Shown here one piece after another: positions 51,837-58,693 of a DNA stretch of 64,000 nucleotides. Position 1 is the stretch's first letter; the number at the start of each line of letters is the position of its first letter. Below the pieces are notes generated by a model. That model was not told the DNA's origin, ran no database searches, and saw only the letters and a program-made list of their open reading frames with translations. Origin of the DNA: Sphingobacterium sp. FBM7-1. Its GTDB lineage: Bacteria; Bacteroidota; Bacteroidia; Sphingobacteriales; Sphingobacteriaceae. The stretch is from contig NZ_JAJEWJ010000001.1 in the NCBI RefSeq assembly GCF_020687765.1, positions 372,001-436,000 on the forward strand. Direction: 5' to 3'. The position numbers were made by a program, and so were the translations under genes.

Positions 51837-52256
51837 TTATTCATAAAAGTGTAGCGCAATACCTTGTAATGAGCCAGAAGTATCGTCTACCCGGCTATCG
51901 CTTAACGATATAGCGAGTTCGGTTCCGTTTTTTTCCGCGCGCCATTCAGCTGTTCTCATTTTACCGGGTTTGTCGTCAATACGTTCACTCGTTATCGCCC
52001 AACCATTGGTACTGTATGCTTTTGTAAAAAAATCTACCGCTTCTACCCACGTATCAGCGTACTTAAACGCTGCACTTTTACCAACCGTGGCATCTGTACA
52101 AGCCGTTAGCGTGGCCGAAGTCGGGAAAGGCACTGAGGTTTCCAAGCATTCGTTAAGCTCATTGTTGACGGTATCTTTACGGCCACTTTTGGAGCAGGAC
52201 ATGGAACTTATTGCCATGACTGCGATAGCAATGTATGTAAATCTTATCATTTTCAT
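51837..52256 (-). CDS. Lipoprotein, function unknown
   Basis: A 139-residue lipoprotein with signal M-K-M-I-R-F-T-Y-I-A-I-A-V-M-A-I and lipobox I-S-S-M-S-C (Cys about 21). The mature part has an early pair of Cys (N-E-C, T-A-C) that may form a disulfide, and ends in beta strands (G-T-E-L-A-I-S-L-S-D, Q-G-I-A-L-H-F-Y-E). No family recognised. It is 40 bp upstream of the propeller lipoprotein in the same direction. Confidence 0.65.
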   Translation of the reverse strand: MKMIRFTYIAIAVMAISSMSCSKSGRKDTVNNELNECLETSVPFPTSATLTACTDATVGKSAAFKYADTWVEAVDFFTKAYSTNGWAITSERIDDKPGKMRTAEWRAEKNGTELAISLSDSRVDDTSGSLQGIALHFYE

Positions 52257-52413
52257 TTGAATAATTTGTTTTTTAACGGCAATGAAGCTTGCATGAGCTA
52301 TTCATGTTCTTTTTTGAGCAGCAGCTCATGCAGGTTTCATCTCTGTATAATATCCATTTGTTTTTTATTTGCGACACGATCAATCCATGTCCTTTGTAAA
52401 AGGCAGTTCCGTT

Positions 52414-52971
52414 CTAAGGAGCCGCAACCACGATTTCGCCGGTCACATCGACTTCCTCGCCGTCCGCTCCCAATTTAAACTTCCCGCTGAAGCTTAGCGT
52501 GAAGGACGCTACCGTCCCCTCTTCGCCGGCAAAAGAATAGTCATGTTCTTTATAGTTTTTCAATGTCATATTGACGGGCCCCGCAGGACCATATTTATTC
52601 TCCTCCGTCCGTTTACCGAAGGTAATGCCTACGCCGGATTCCGGAATAGTGGGTTGATTACTGTCGTCCATGGCCAGTCCTATTCCAAATTGAAAATCAC
52701 CAGGCACGTCCTGTAAAATCCCAGCCAACACCTTGCTGCTTATTTCTTCACTGTATTCCACAAAGGAAACCGGGTGATAGGCCTCAACTACCCCGGGGGC
52801 ATAGCTCGGCACACTGCCTTTATAGGTCTCACCTCCGGCTATCTCGACATGATAGGTATGCATATCGGACGAAGTCTCCTCGTTCTCATTTTTCTCTCCT
52901 CCTTTGGAGCAGGCTGTTATCAAGCATAGAACCACCATAGTCATTACTGTTTGTACAATTGTCTTTTTCAT
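52414..52971 (-). CDS. Lipoprotein, beta-rich, function unknown
   Basis: A 185-residue lipoprotein with signal M-K-K-T-I-V-Q-T-V-M-T-M-V-V-L-C and lipobox L-I-T-A-C (Cys about 22), followed by an acidic/Asn linker. The mature domain alternates short hydrophobic strands and ends F-T-L-S-F-S-G-K-F-K-L-G-A-D-G-E-E-V-D-V-T-G-E-I-V-V-A-A-P split over two strands. The signal peptide is close in sequence to that of the propeller protein, suggesting duplicated leaders in this cluster. No family recognised. Confidence 0.65.
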   Translation of the reverse strand: MKKTIVQTVMTMVVLCLITACSKGGEKNENEETSSDMHTYHVEIAGGETYKGSVPSYAPGVVEAYHPVSFVEYSEEISSKVLAGILQDVPGDFQFGIGLAMDDSNQPTIPESGVGITFGKRTEENKYGPAGPVNMTLKNYKEHDYSFAGEEGTVASFTLSFSGKFKLGADGEEVDVTGEIVVAAP

Positions 52972-53045
52972 AGTCTTTCTGATTGTTATTGTTATATTGA
53001 TGTATTGTATTGATTTCTTTTCTAACGTTTTGATATATAGTACCG

Positions 53046-53591
53046 TTAATACTTATAGACAAATTCAAACTCCCCATCGCGAATGTCTACTGTTTCGCTA
53101 TTAAAATTATTCATCCCCGAACGCTCAAAAGTACCTTTCACGTAATAATAGGTTTCATCTCCGTCCGTGCCAATCGACTTATAGTCCGTGACGGTTATCA
53201 CTCCCGATGCGTTCCGGTTAAATCCGGCACCATCTTCGCTGTTACCCATAATGGCTTCATAATGTACAAAAAACGGAGTCTCATTGTGATCGAACGTTCC
53301 TGTCGTTGGTGTTAAAGGGACGACTACACGTACCCTATCCCGTCTGTGTTCTTCGACCTGCTGATGTCCGATAATCCCAACGGAGTTGGATAAGCCGTAA
53401 ACGGCAATCCTGACGTCCGCATAATTTACTTTTTCCCCGTTTACATCGCCCGTTATTGTACCGCCTACTTCCAGTGGGATATTTTCCTCTTCCGGTTGGG
53501 GATTATCATTTTTACTGCAAGAGAAAAGTAAAAGTGAAACGATGATAAGTGTGGCAAATAAGTATGTTTGTATTAAGGTTTTCATTTTCAA
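53046..53591 (-). CDS. Lipoprotein, function unknown
   Basis: A 181-residue lipoprotein: signal ending L-L-L-F-S-C, then an acidic linker (P-Q-P-E-E-E-N). The mature part opens V-G-G-T-I-T-G-D-V-N-G-E-K-V-N-Y-A-D-V-R, like other Bacteroidota lipoproteins with an early beta hairpin, and ends E-F-V-Y-K-Y. No family recognised. It belongs to the same one-directional cluster. Confidence 0.65.
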   Translation of the reverse strand: MKMKTLIQTYLFATLIIVSLLLFSCSKNDNPQPEEENIPLEVGGTITGDVNGEKVNYADVRIAVYGLSNSVGIIGHQQVEEHRRDRVRVVVPLTPTTGTFDHNETPFFVHYEAIMGNSEDGAGFNRNASGVITVTDYKSIGTDGDETYYYVKGTFERSGMNNFNSETVDIRDGEFEFVYKY

Positions 53592-53631
53592 TATTATATT
53601 ATACCGTTTATTATTTTCTGAAATACCTTGT

Positions 53632-54792
53632 TTAGTTCAATGCCTGTACGATGACCTCATCGATGACCAACAGAATCTCGGGGTAAGCAGATAGGTTGAT
53701 GAATGCAATCTGTCCCCTGAAATTCCCGGGTTCCTGATAAACAGGCATAGGCTGGAAACTAAAAAATCCATCTTCGGTAGCTTGGGCGTCTGAGACCTTG
53801 TGTTTAAAGGTTACCTCCAGGCCTGTAGCACAAAATTTCTGATGAGAAACTTCCGCTTTAAACGTTTCTGATGACATTAATTCTTCCGTCACGTTTTCCC
53901 CTGATTGGGCATCCAGTAATTTAAATTGGAAATTCACCTGCTGATTTTCTACCATCGACACGGTGGGCGTATATAGCTTTCGCTTGTTTTTGTCTCCCTT
54001 ATGAAGATGGATTGCAATCGCTTTTGAGCCTCCGATCCCCTTGTTGGAAATCTGTACAGAATCTGGCAAATGGCTAAAGTTCCAGCCTTGGTCGGCCAGA
54101 TCCCTCGTGCTTTGCATCCCTTCAAAATCGAACCGGTTCAAGGAATTTTCTGCTAACAATTCGTTGTTGGTTACTCGGTTGACATACACCACCTTGTTGT
54201 CGGACAAGTCTGTGTCCAGAGGTTTTGGTTTCACTGATCTGTCTTTCAGGTAGGCCGGTAAGTCAACCATATACGATTCGACGGTCACTTCATACAATCC
54301 GGCTTGAGACAGGTTTATGGGGTCAAACTTAAATCGGATCCAGCCCGGTGTAAAGGCTTTGAACTCAAGGACGGCTTCCTCGTTGAGCAAAACCATCCCA
54401 TCCGACAGCCTTTTGATCTGAACGGCACCGAATATGGCCTTGCCTTTTTTGTCAAAATCAGCTCCTCTGTTTTCCACCCGAAATTCAAATTTTGTAACCT
54501 TATCTTGTGGACAATTGGAGAAAGGAATATAATCTCCTCTTGGGTGTTCGGGGATCGTGATGTATTTTATGCCAATATTGATGCCCTGTGCAAGCGCTTC
54601 CGTTTCGTTATCCGTTATTTCCGGCTGTACAAAATCTTCTGCTTCCGAAAAATCTCCTCCATTCCCCCCAATCGTTTCGCCCATACCGAAGCCATCGGCG
54701 TTGCTCCTGTTGCCATTGTTGCTACAAGCAAGTAACCATAGCGGGGTAATGACCAATAAGACTAAAAGATAGATTTGTGTATAAACTTTCAT
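53632..54792 (-). CDS. Large lipoprotein, function unknown
   Basis: A 386-residue lipoprotein with signal Y-L-L-V-L-L-V-I-T-P-L-W-L-L-A-C (Cys about 23) and a Gly/Asn-rich linker. The mature part reads as two beta-sandwich-like regions: F-E-F-R-V-E-N-R-G-A-D-F-D (about 110) and a later stretch with F-D-F-E-G-M (about 225), V-N-F-Q-F-K-L-L-D (about 285). It ends E-I-L-L-V-I-D-E-V-I-V-Q-A. No known motif. The beta-sandwich look and outer-membrane anchoring suggest binding or structural roles. Confidence 0.6.
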   Translation of the reverse strand: MKVYTQIYLLVLLVITPLWLLACSNNGNRSNADGFGMGETIGGNGGDFSEAEDFVQPEITDNETEALAQGINIGIKYITIPEHPRGDYIPFSNCPQDKVTKFEFRVENRGADFDKKGKAIFGAVQIKRLSDGMVLLNEEAVLEFKAFTPGWIRFKFDPINLSQAGLYEVTVESYMVDLPAYLKDRSVKPKPLDTDLSDNKVVYVNRVTNNELLAENSLNRFDFEGMQSTRDLADQGWNFSHLPDSVQISNKGIGGSKAIAIHLHKGDKNKRKLYTPTVSMVENQQVNFQFKLLDAQSGENVTEELMSSETFKAEVSHQKFCATGLEVTFKHKVSDAQATEDGFFSFQPMPVYQEPGNFRGQIAFINLSAYPEILLVIDEVIVQALN

Positions 54793-54828
54793 TTTCCCTT
54801 GTTTTTAAGTAATAGTAAGCACCTGTTG

Positions 54829-54869
54829 AAAAAACCTGCGGTTTCGCATGAATAAGCGGAAACCGCAGG
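54829..54869 (-). terminator. Terminator behind the beta-barrel gene
   Basis: On the minus strand CCTGCGGTTTC, a 13-base loop, GAAACCGCAGG and a T-run lie 10 bp after the stop of the 54879-55418 gene. It divides the cluster into an upstream unit (barrel, DUF4412-like, collagen-like) and a downstream unit of lipoproteins. Confidence 0.8.
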
Positions 54870-54878
54870 CACTAAAGA

Positions 54879-55418
54879 TTACTTAATTCTAAAATTGTAT
54901 CCGATCCGCAGACCGATAAAACTCAAATTCTCTCCCGATTGGGTCAACCCTTGGTAGCGTGCGGATATATCGATATTTCCCAGCATGTATCCTAGCCCCG
55001 CTGCATAGCCGAATGAAGTATTAGAAGCTGAGCCGCCGAAATCCATTCCACCACCACTTGCTTTCAAGTTGACTTTATTGACCGATAGACCTGCTTGGGG
55101 TTCTAGATACAGCGCACCGAAGCTATGTCTATACACAGCAAAAATTGGCGATATACCCATGGAGCCACTCATCATATCGTCGTAATCGTCTTTCAGTCCG
55201 AAGCGCTGATAGCCGAGGGTAAGACCAACTTGTCCCGCTTCGCTAATGCCGTACAAGCCTTTCACGGTGGCACCATAGCCGAAGCCATATACATCGCCGA
55301 AATCACCAATAGGCAGACCGAAGTCTAAGCCGGCGTTGATGTCGATGTTGCCTTGTTGGGCTTGTCCTGATAAAACGGTGGATACTGTAAGTAACAATCC
55401 AAATAGTACTTTTTTCAT
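54879..55418 (-). CDS. Small outer-membrane beta-barrel protein
   Basis: A 179-residue outer-membrane protein with a cleavable signal (L-L-L-T-V-S-T-V-L-S-G-Q-A-Q) and regularly spaced amphipathic strands ending in an aromatic/basic residue (I-G-L-R-I-G-Y-N-F-R-I-K). Strand phrases such as V-G-L-T-L-G-Y-Q-R-F-G and I-S-P-I-F-A-V-Y-R-H-S are typical of 8-stranded porin-like proteins (OMP_b-brl). It lies 23 bp downstream of the gene at 55442 and shares its direction. It is not a TonB-dependent receptor. Confidence 0.8.
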   Translation of the reverse strand: MKKVLFGLLLTVSTVLSGQAQQGNIDINAGLDFGLPIGDFGDVYGFGYGATVKGLYGISEAGQVGLTLGYQRFGLKDDYDDMMSGSMGISPIFAVYRHSFGALYLEPQAGLSVNKVNLKASGGGMDFGGSASNTSFGYAAGLGYMLGNIDISARYQGLTQSGENLSFIGLRIGYNFRIK

Positions 55419-55441
55419 GATTAATTTGTTTTTAGTATGGG

Positions 55442-56311
55442 TTAGTAATTTATTCTAGTTTGTTGATAACCTGCTGTATTGAATGTAAAATCCGTAGGCT
55501 TTACCTCCACACATTCCATGACCATTTTCTGCTTCTTACCTTTTTTTTCCATGACCTCCATGTACATCACGAGGCCTTCGGCATCGAAAAGTCCTTTTAA
55601 ATTGGACGGCAGCAATACCTGTTGCTTTCTATCCCCTTGAAACAGGTTTAAGCGTATTCCATTTAACGTGGTATAATAAAATACAATACGGTTTTCGTCA
55701 TCCTCCAGCTGTTTACCTTTGCAGCGGTGCCCGGCGATCGTTTTATTCGGCAGGTTGGTGATGTTGTAATTCAACAGGTCGGCAGCATCCGATCTATCCT
55801 CTTCCTCATCGCCATCGTACCGCATCGATACGGAGTTGGCGATTTTATTGCCGTTGAGGTCCATAAAGGTGTGCATTGTTTCCGTCTCCGGATCCATGAC
55901 GGTAAACATATTCGCTCCTTGCTGGTCAATTTTCATTCCCGTATAGGAGACGCTGGGCGCCAGGTAATAATCCAATGTCGCATCTGCCCCTTCCTTACCT
56001 GTCGAGACTTTCATCTTATACCGGTGCGTGAAGGTATAGACATCGCGATAATCCGAAATAGAGGCGTCCCAGTGCGGCTCTTGCTCCTCCCCCTGTGGTT
56101 GTCCGGCCTTTTTCTTTTTCGGTTTACCATCCACGACGTCATCAATTCCTTCTCCCACTTTTTGAGAAACTTTCTGATCTGTTTTGCTCAGTATGGTGCG
56201 TTCAGCTGCTTTGGCCGCGCGCTCCCCTATTTTCTTGAAAATCTGTGCGTCGGCAGACTGCAGTACACCGACCAACACTATCAAGAGTATAGTTTTCTTT
56301 GTTAATTCCAT
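55442..56311 (-). CDS. Exported protein resembling DUF4412 family
   Basis: A 289-residue exported protein. Signal peptide about 1-22 (cleavage after A-D-A-Q), then a Lys/Ala-rich helical segment (I-G-E-R-A-A-K-A-A-E-R-T-I-L-S-K) and a basic linker (K-P-K-K-K-K-A-G-Q). The rest is beta-rich with phrases such as F-T-V-M-D-P-E-T-E-T-M-H-T-F and I-A-G-H-R-C-K-G-K, which resemble DUF4412 proteins. Function is unknown for that family. Family assignment is moderate; the exported, beta-rich nature is clear. Directly upstream of the beta-barrel gene. Confidence 0.6.
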   Translation of the reverse strand: MELTKKTILLIVLVGVLQSADAQIFKKIGERAAKAAERTILSKTDQKVSQKVGEGIDDVVDGKPKKKKAGQPQGEEQEPHWDASISDYRDVYTFTHRYKMKVSTGKEGADATLDYYLAPSVSYTGMKIDQQGANMFTVMDPETETMHTFMDLNGNKIANSVSMRYDGDEEEDRSDAADLLNYNITNLPNKTIAGHRCKGKQLEDDENRIVFYYTTLNGIRLNLFQGDRKQQVLLPSNLKGLFDAEGLVMYMEVMEKKGKKQKMVMECVEVKPTDFTFNTAGYQQTRINY

Positions 56312-56358
56312 GCGATTTACATTTATGGATACAGTATGTTGTTCCTTTATCTTGGTTA

Positions 56359-57234
56359 TTAATCCTTTAGTTTAAAATGTTGCTTCACCTGCTCGTAGTT
56401 GTTAAAATCAACGGTTTTGGCAACGGTATGGAATACGTCAGCTTCGATAACGACAATGCGGATGGTGACATTTGATAATGACGATGTCCCGATTGAACGA
56501 GAAAACTGCACGTAGGTATCCACTTCTCCAGTACTGATATACGCAGGACCAAAATAACATCTAAAATAACTGGTTCCGTAGATGTAACCGGGGAGTGGCA
56601 TCCAACTGTCGTTGTTGTTAGGTTGTGCATATACGTGAACCATGCTCTTTTCAAGTACATCATAGGGTAGATTACGAACGACAAATGCTGTTGTCGCTCC
56701 CAAATTGACCCCAGTTTTAGTAAACTGTATGGTATTCGCGAGTTTAGCAATAAGGCTCCAACTCGAAGTGCGGTAATAAAGTGTTTTCGTTAAGCGGTTA
56801 ATGTAGAAGTCACCAGCCTTACCTATACTGCTGGTCGGATCGGCGGTTCCACTAAGGATCACATAATCTGCTTCCCCTTTATCACCTTTCTCCCCCTTGT
56901 CTCCTTTCGCCCCGGTAGCGCCCGTAGCCCCGGTGTCTCCCTTATCACCCTTATCACCTTTTGCTCCCAGAATACTTTCTCCATTTCCCCATCCCGAACT
57001 GCTTTTGGGGCCAAACAGCACATAGGTACTGGTATTGATGTAGAAATCGCCTACACTCCCTTGTTCGGCAGTGGGGTCTGTATTGCCATTTAACACCGTT
57101 GCACCGTCTTTGCCGGCGATACCTTGTTCGCCTTTTTCTCCCATCGGGCCTTGCGGGCCCATCTCGCCGTCCTTACCGCACGACACCAGTCCCATGCACA
57201 GCATTACTGCTATCGAGTAAAATAATCTTTTCAT
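56359..57234 (-). CDS. Collagen-like triple-helix lipoprotein
   Basis: A 291-residue lipoprotein from M-K-R-L-F-Y-S at 57234 (four residues after an alternative ATG), lipobox G-L-V-S-C. Directly after it comes a short Gly-x-y run (G-E-M-G-P-Q-G-P-M-G-E-K-G-E-Q-G, about 25-40). A block with D-P-T-A-E-Q-G-S-V-G-D-F-Y-I-N follows, then a longer Gly-x-y run (G-A-K-G-D-K-G-D-K-G-D-T-G, about 92-125) and a second copy of the S-I-G-K-A-G-D-F-Y-I-N block. The C-terminus is a beta-rich globular part. The arrangement suggests a trimeric surface fibre with globular heads. First gene of the cluster, divergent from the sigma-factor gene. Confidence 0.8.
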   Translation of the reverse strand: MKRLFYSIAVMLCMGLVSCGKDGEMGPQGPMGEKGEQGIAGKDGATVLNGNTDPTAEQGSVGDFYINTSTYVLFGPKSSSGWGNGESILGAKGDKGDKGDTGATGATGAKGDKGEKGDKGEADYVILSGTADPTSSIGKAGDFYINRLTKTLYYRTSSWSLIAKLANTIQFTKTGVNLGATTAFVVRNLPYDVLEKSMVHVYAQPNNNDSWMPLPGYIYGTSYFRCYFGPAYISTGEVDTYVQFSRSIGTSSLSNVTIRIVVIEADVFHTVAKTVDFNNYEQVKQHFKLKD

Positions 57235-57283
57235 TGTTAAGTTCATTTATTGTTTATAAATCGTATAAACAGCTACTCCTTGT

Positions 57284-57334
57284 AGCGATGTTTCTACATC
57301 TTAGTGTAGCCGACCGGTAGAAGTAAACATCGCT
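57284..57334. promoter_or_regulatory. Inverted repeat in divergent promoter region
   Basis: AGCGATGTTTCTAC (57284-57297) and GTAGAAGTAAACATCGCT (57317-57334) form an imperfect palindrome (four extra bases on the right) between the collagen-like gene and the sigma-factor gene. A small GCTAC/GTAGC hairpin overlaps its left arm. It could be a regulator-binding site acting on both directions, or part of the leader of the minus-strand transcript. Confidence 0.4.
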
Positions 57335-57350
57335 TTTGATTAATTTTTAA

Positions 57351-57358
57351 TATTTTTG
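57351..57358 (+). promoter_or_regulatory. -7 box of the sigma-factor gene
   Basis: TATTTTTG, a perfect TAnnTTTG match 36 bp before the ATG at 57395, suggests housekeeping transcription of the sigma factor with a leader of about 30 nt. Confidence 0.45.
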
Positions 57359-57394
57359 GAATTGATGTTTACATTTTAACCGCAAACTCACTAA

Positions 57395-57937
57395 ATGAAT
57401 AAAGAGCGACAGTGGATCCAATCCCTGCAAAATGGCGATACGGTTATATTGGACAAGATATACCTACAGTATAAAGGTGGCTTTTTGGAATTTGCCAAGC
57501 GGTATCCAATAGATCCAGATATGGTGCTGGATATATACCACGACAGCGTAATCGCTTTATATGAAAATATCGTACAAGGAAAGCTGAACGGGTTGAAAAG
57601 TAGCATCAAGACATATCTATATGCGATAGGAAAATTCAAGATTTTCGCTTATCTCAAGTCACCGAAACAGGAAGTACTAAGTGACAAGGAACTCATGGAG
57701 CAAATCAATCTATTCGAGATTGATACAGCAGAGGAAAGGCTTAAATTACTTCAACGAGCCTATCTTCAATTGGGTCCCAAGTGCCAACAGATGCTACACC
57801 TGTTTTATTACAAGGGATTAAAATTAGAGGACATCCAACGGGAGATGTCTTATGAATCCAAAGACACAGTGAAAAGTCAAAAATCAAGATGTTTGAAACA
57901 ATTAAAGGAAATAATCCGAACAAATGGAAAAGGATAA
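57395..57937 (+). CDS. Sigma-70 family (ECF-type) RNA polymerase sigma factor
   Basis: A 180-residue sigma factor with region 2 (about 25-85: F-L-E-F-A-K-R-Y-P-I-D, L-D-I-Y-H-D-S-V-I-A-L-Y, T-Y-L-Y-A-I-G-K-F-K) and region 4 (about 115-175: L-G-P-K-C-Q-Q-M-L-H-L-F-Y-Y-K-G-L-K-L-E-D-I and S-K-D-T-V-K-S-Q-K-S-R-C-L-K-Q-L). The absence of region 3 marks it as extracytoplasmic-function type. The stop overlaps the next gene, whose product looks like its anti-sigma partner. Its targets are probably the nearby CHAT gene and/or the divergent lipoprotein cluster; this is inference from location. Confidence 0.88.
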   Translation: MNKERQWIQSLQNGDTVILDKIYLQYKGGFLEFAKRYPIDPDMVLDIYHDSVIALYENIVQGKLNGLKSSIKTYLYAIGKFKIFAYLKSPKQEVLSDKELMEQINLFEIDTAEERLKLLQRAYLQLGPKCQQMLHLFYYKGLKLEDIQREMSYESKDTVKSQKSRCLKQLKEIIRTNGKG

Positions 57938-58673
57938 AGAGCTACTGATAGAAGCGTACTTTACAGAAACGCTGACCACCAGTCAACAAAAGCAGCTGGA
58001 ATGGCTGTTGCAACATGATGTAACTTTTTCAGAAGTATTTAACTTTGAGAAAGAAATACGGGATACCCTCATATACAATAAACGGCAAGAGCTCAAAGAG
58101 CGGTTCCGTACCTTAGACAAACAGGAAGTGAAGCCCGTTCGAAAACAAGCCAGATGGTGGTATGCCGCGGCAAGTATATTGATACTAATCGGTGCAACTT
58201 GGTTCTTTTTGGACAAACAGTCTGAGGTGACGGCAGAGAAGCTGTACGCACAATACATGGAACCTTATCCAAATATGGTGACCCCTATGGTACGGGGCGA
58301 TATTCCTGCCGATAAAGTCATGTCGGAAGCCTTGATGTTGTACGACAAGCGTGCATACTCGGAATCCGCAGTACTGTTACAACAGGTTTACAATGAACAC
58401 CCCAATGACCAGACGGCTTTTTACCTTGCTATTTGTCAATTAATGTTGCAAAAACCGAGGGAAGCGATAACGCTATTGGAAGCAAGGGACTGGAAAGATA
58501 CCTCCTATTTTTCTCCCGTAGTCGTCAATTGGTATTGGGGCTTGGCATATCTTCAACTGGGCGACGTCAAACAGGCATTACCTCGCTTCAAACTCGTCGC
58601 AGAGTCTGACGATAGCCTGTCTGCCGAAGCCCATAACGTTGTGAACGCATTGGAAAACAGCTCGTATTTTTAA
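57924..58673 (+). CDS. Anti-sigma-like membrane protein with TPR region
   Basis: A 249-residue membrane protein. The cytoplasmic N-terminus (about 1-72) reads Y-F-T-E-T-L-T-T-S-Q-Q-K-Q-L-E-W-L-L and D-V-T-F-S-E-V-F-N-F-E, as in Bacteroidota anti-sigma or anti-sigma-like proteins. A single transmembrane helix (about 74-92, W-W-Y-A-A-A-S-I-L-I-L-I-G-A-T) leads to a periplasmic region with tetratricopeptide-like helices (about 130-235: E-A-L-M-L-Y-D-K-R-A-Y-S-E-S-A-V-L-L). It overlaps the sigma-factor gene by 14 bp, indicating a regulatory pair. The periplasmic TPR may sense the state of the envelope or bind the CHAT partner. Confidence 0.8.
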   Translation: MEKDKELLIEAYFTETLTTSQQKQLEWLLQHDVTFSEVFNFEKEIRDTLIYNKRQELKERFRTLDKQEVKPVRKQARWWYAAASILILIGATWFFLDKQSEVTAEKLYAQYMEPYPNMVTPMVRGDIPADKVMSEALMLYDKRAYSESAVLLQQVYNEHPNDQTAFYLAICQLMLQKPREAITLLEARDWKDTSYFSPVVVNWYWGLAYLQLGDVKQALPRFKLVAESDDSLSAEAHNVVNALENSSYF

Positions 58674-58693
58674 TTTATATCAACTTGGAACGA

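Noticed and set aside
55727..56305. A 192-residue plus-strand frame opposite the DUF4412-like gene
   Set aside because: It is antisense to an exported protein with a clear signal peptide and shows no domain of its own.
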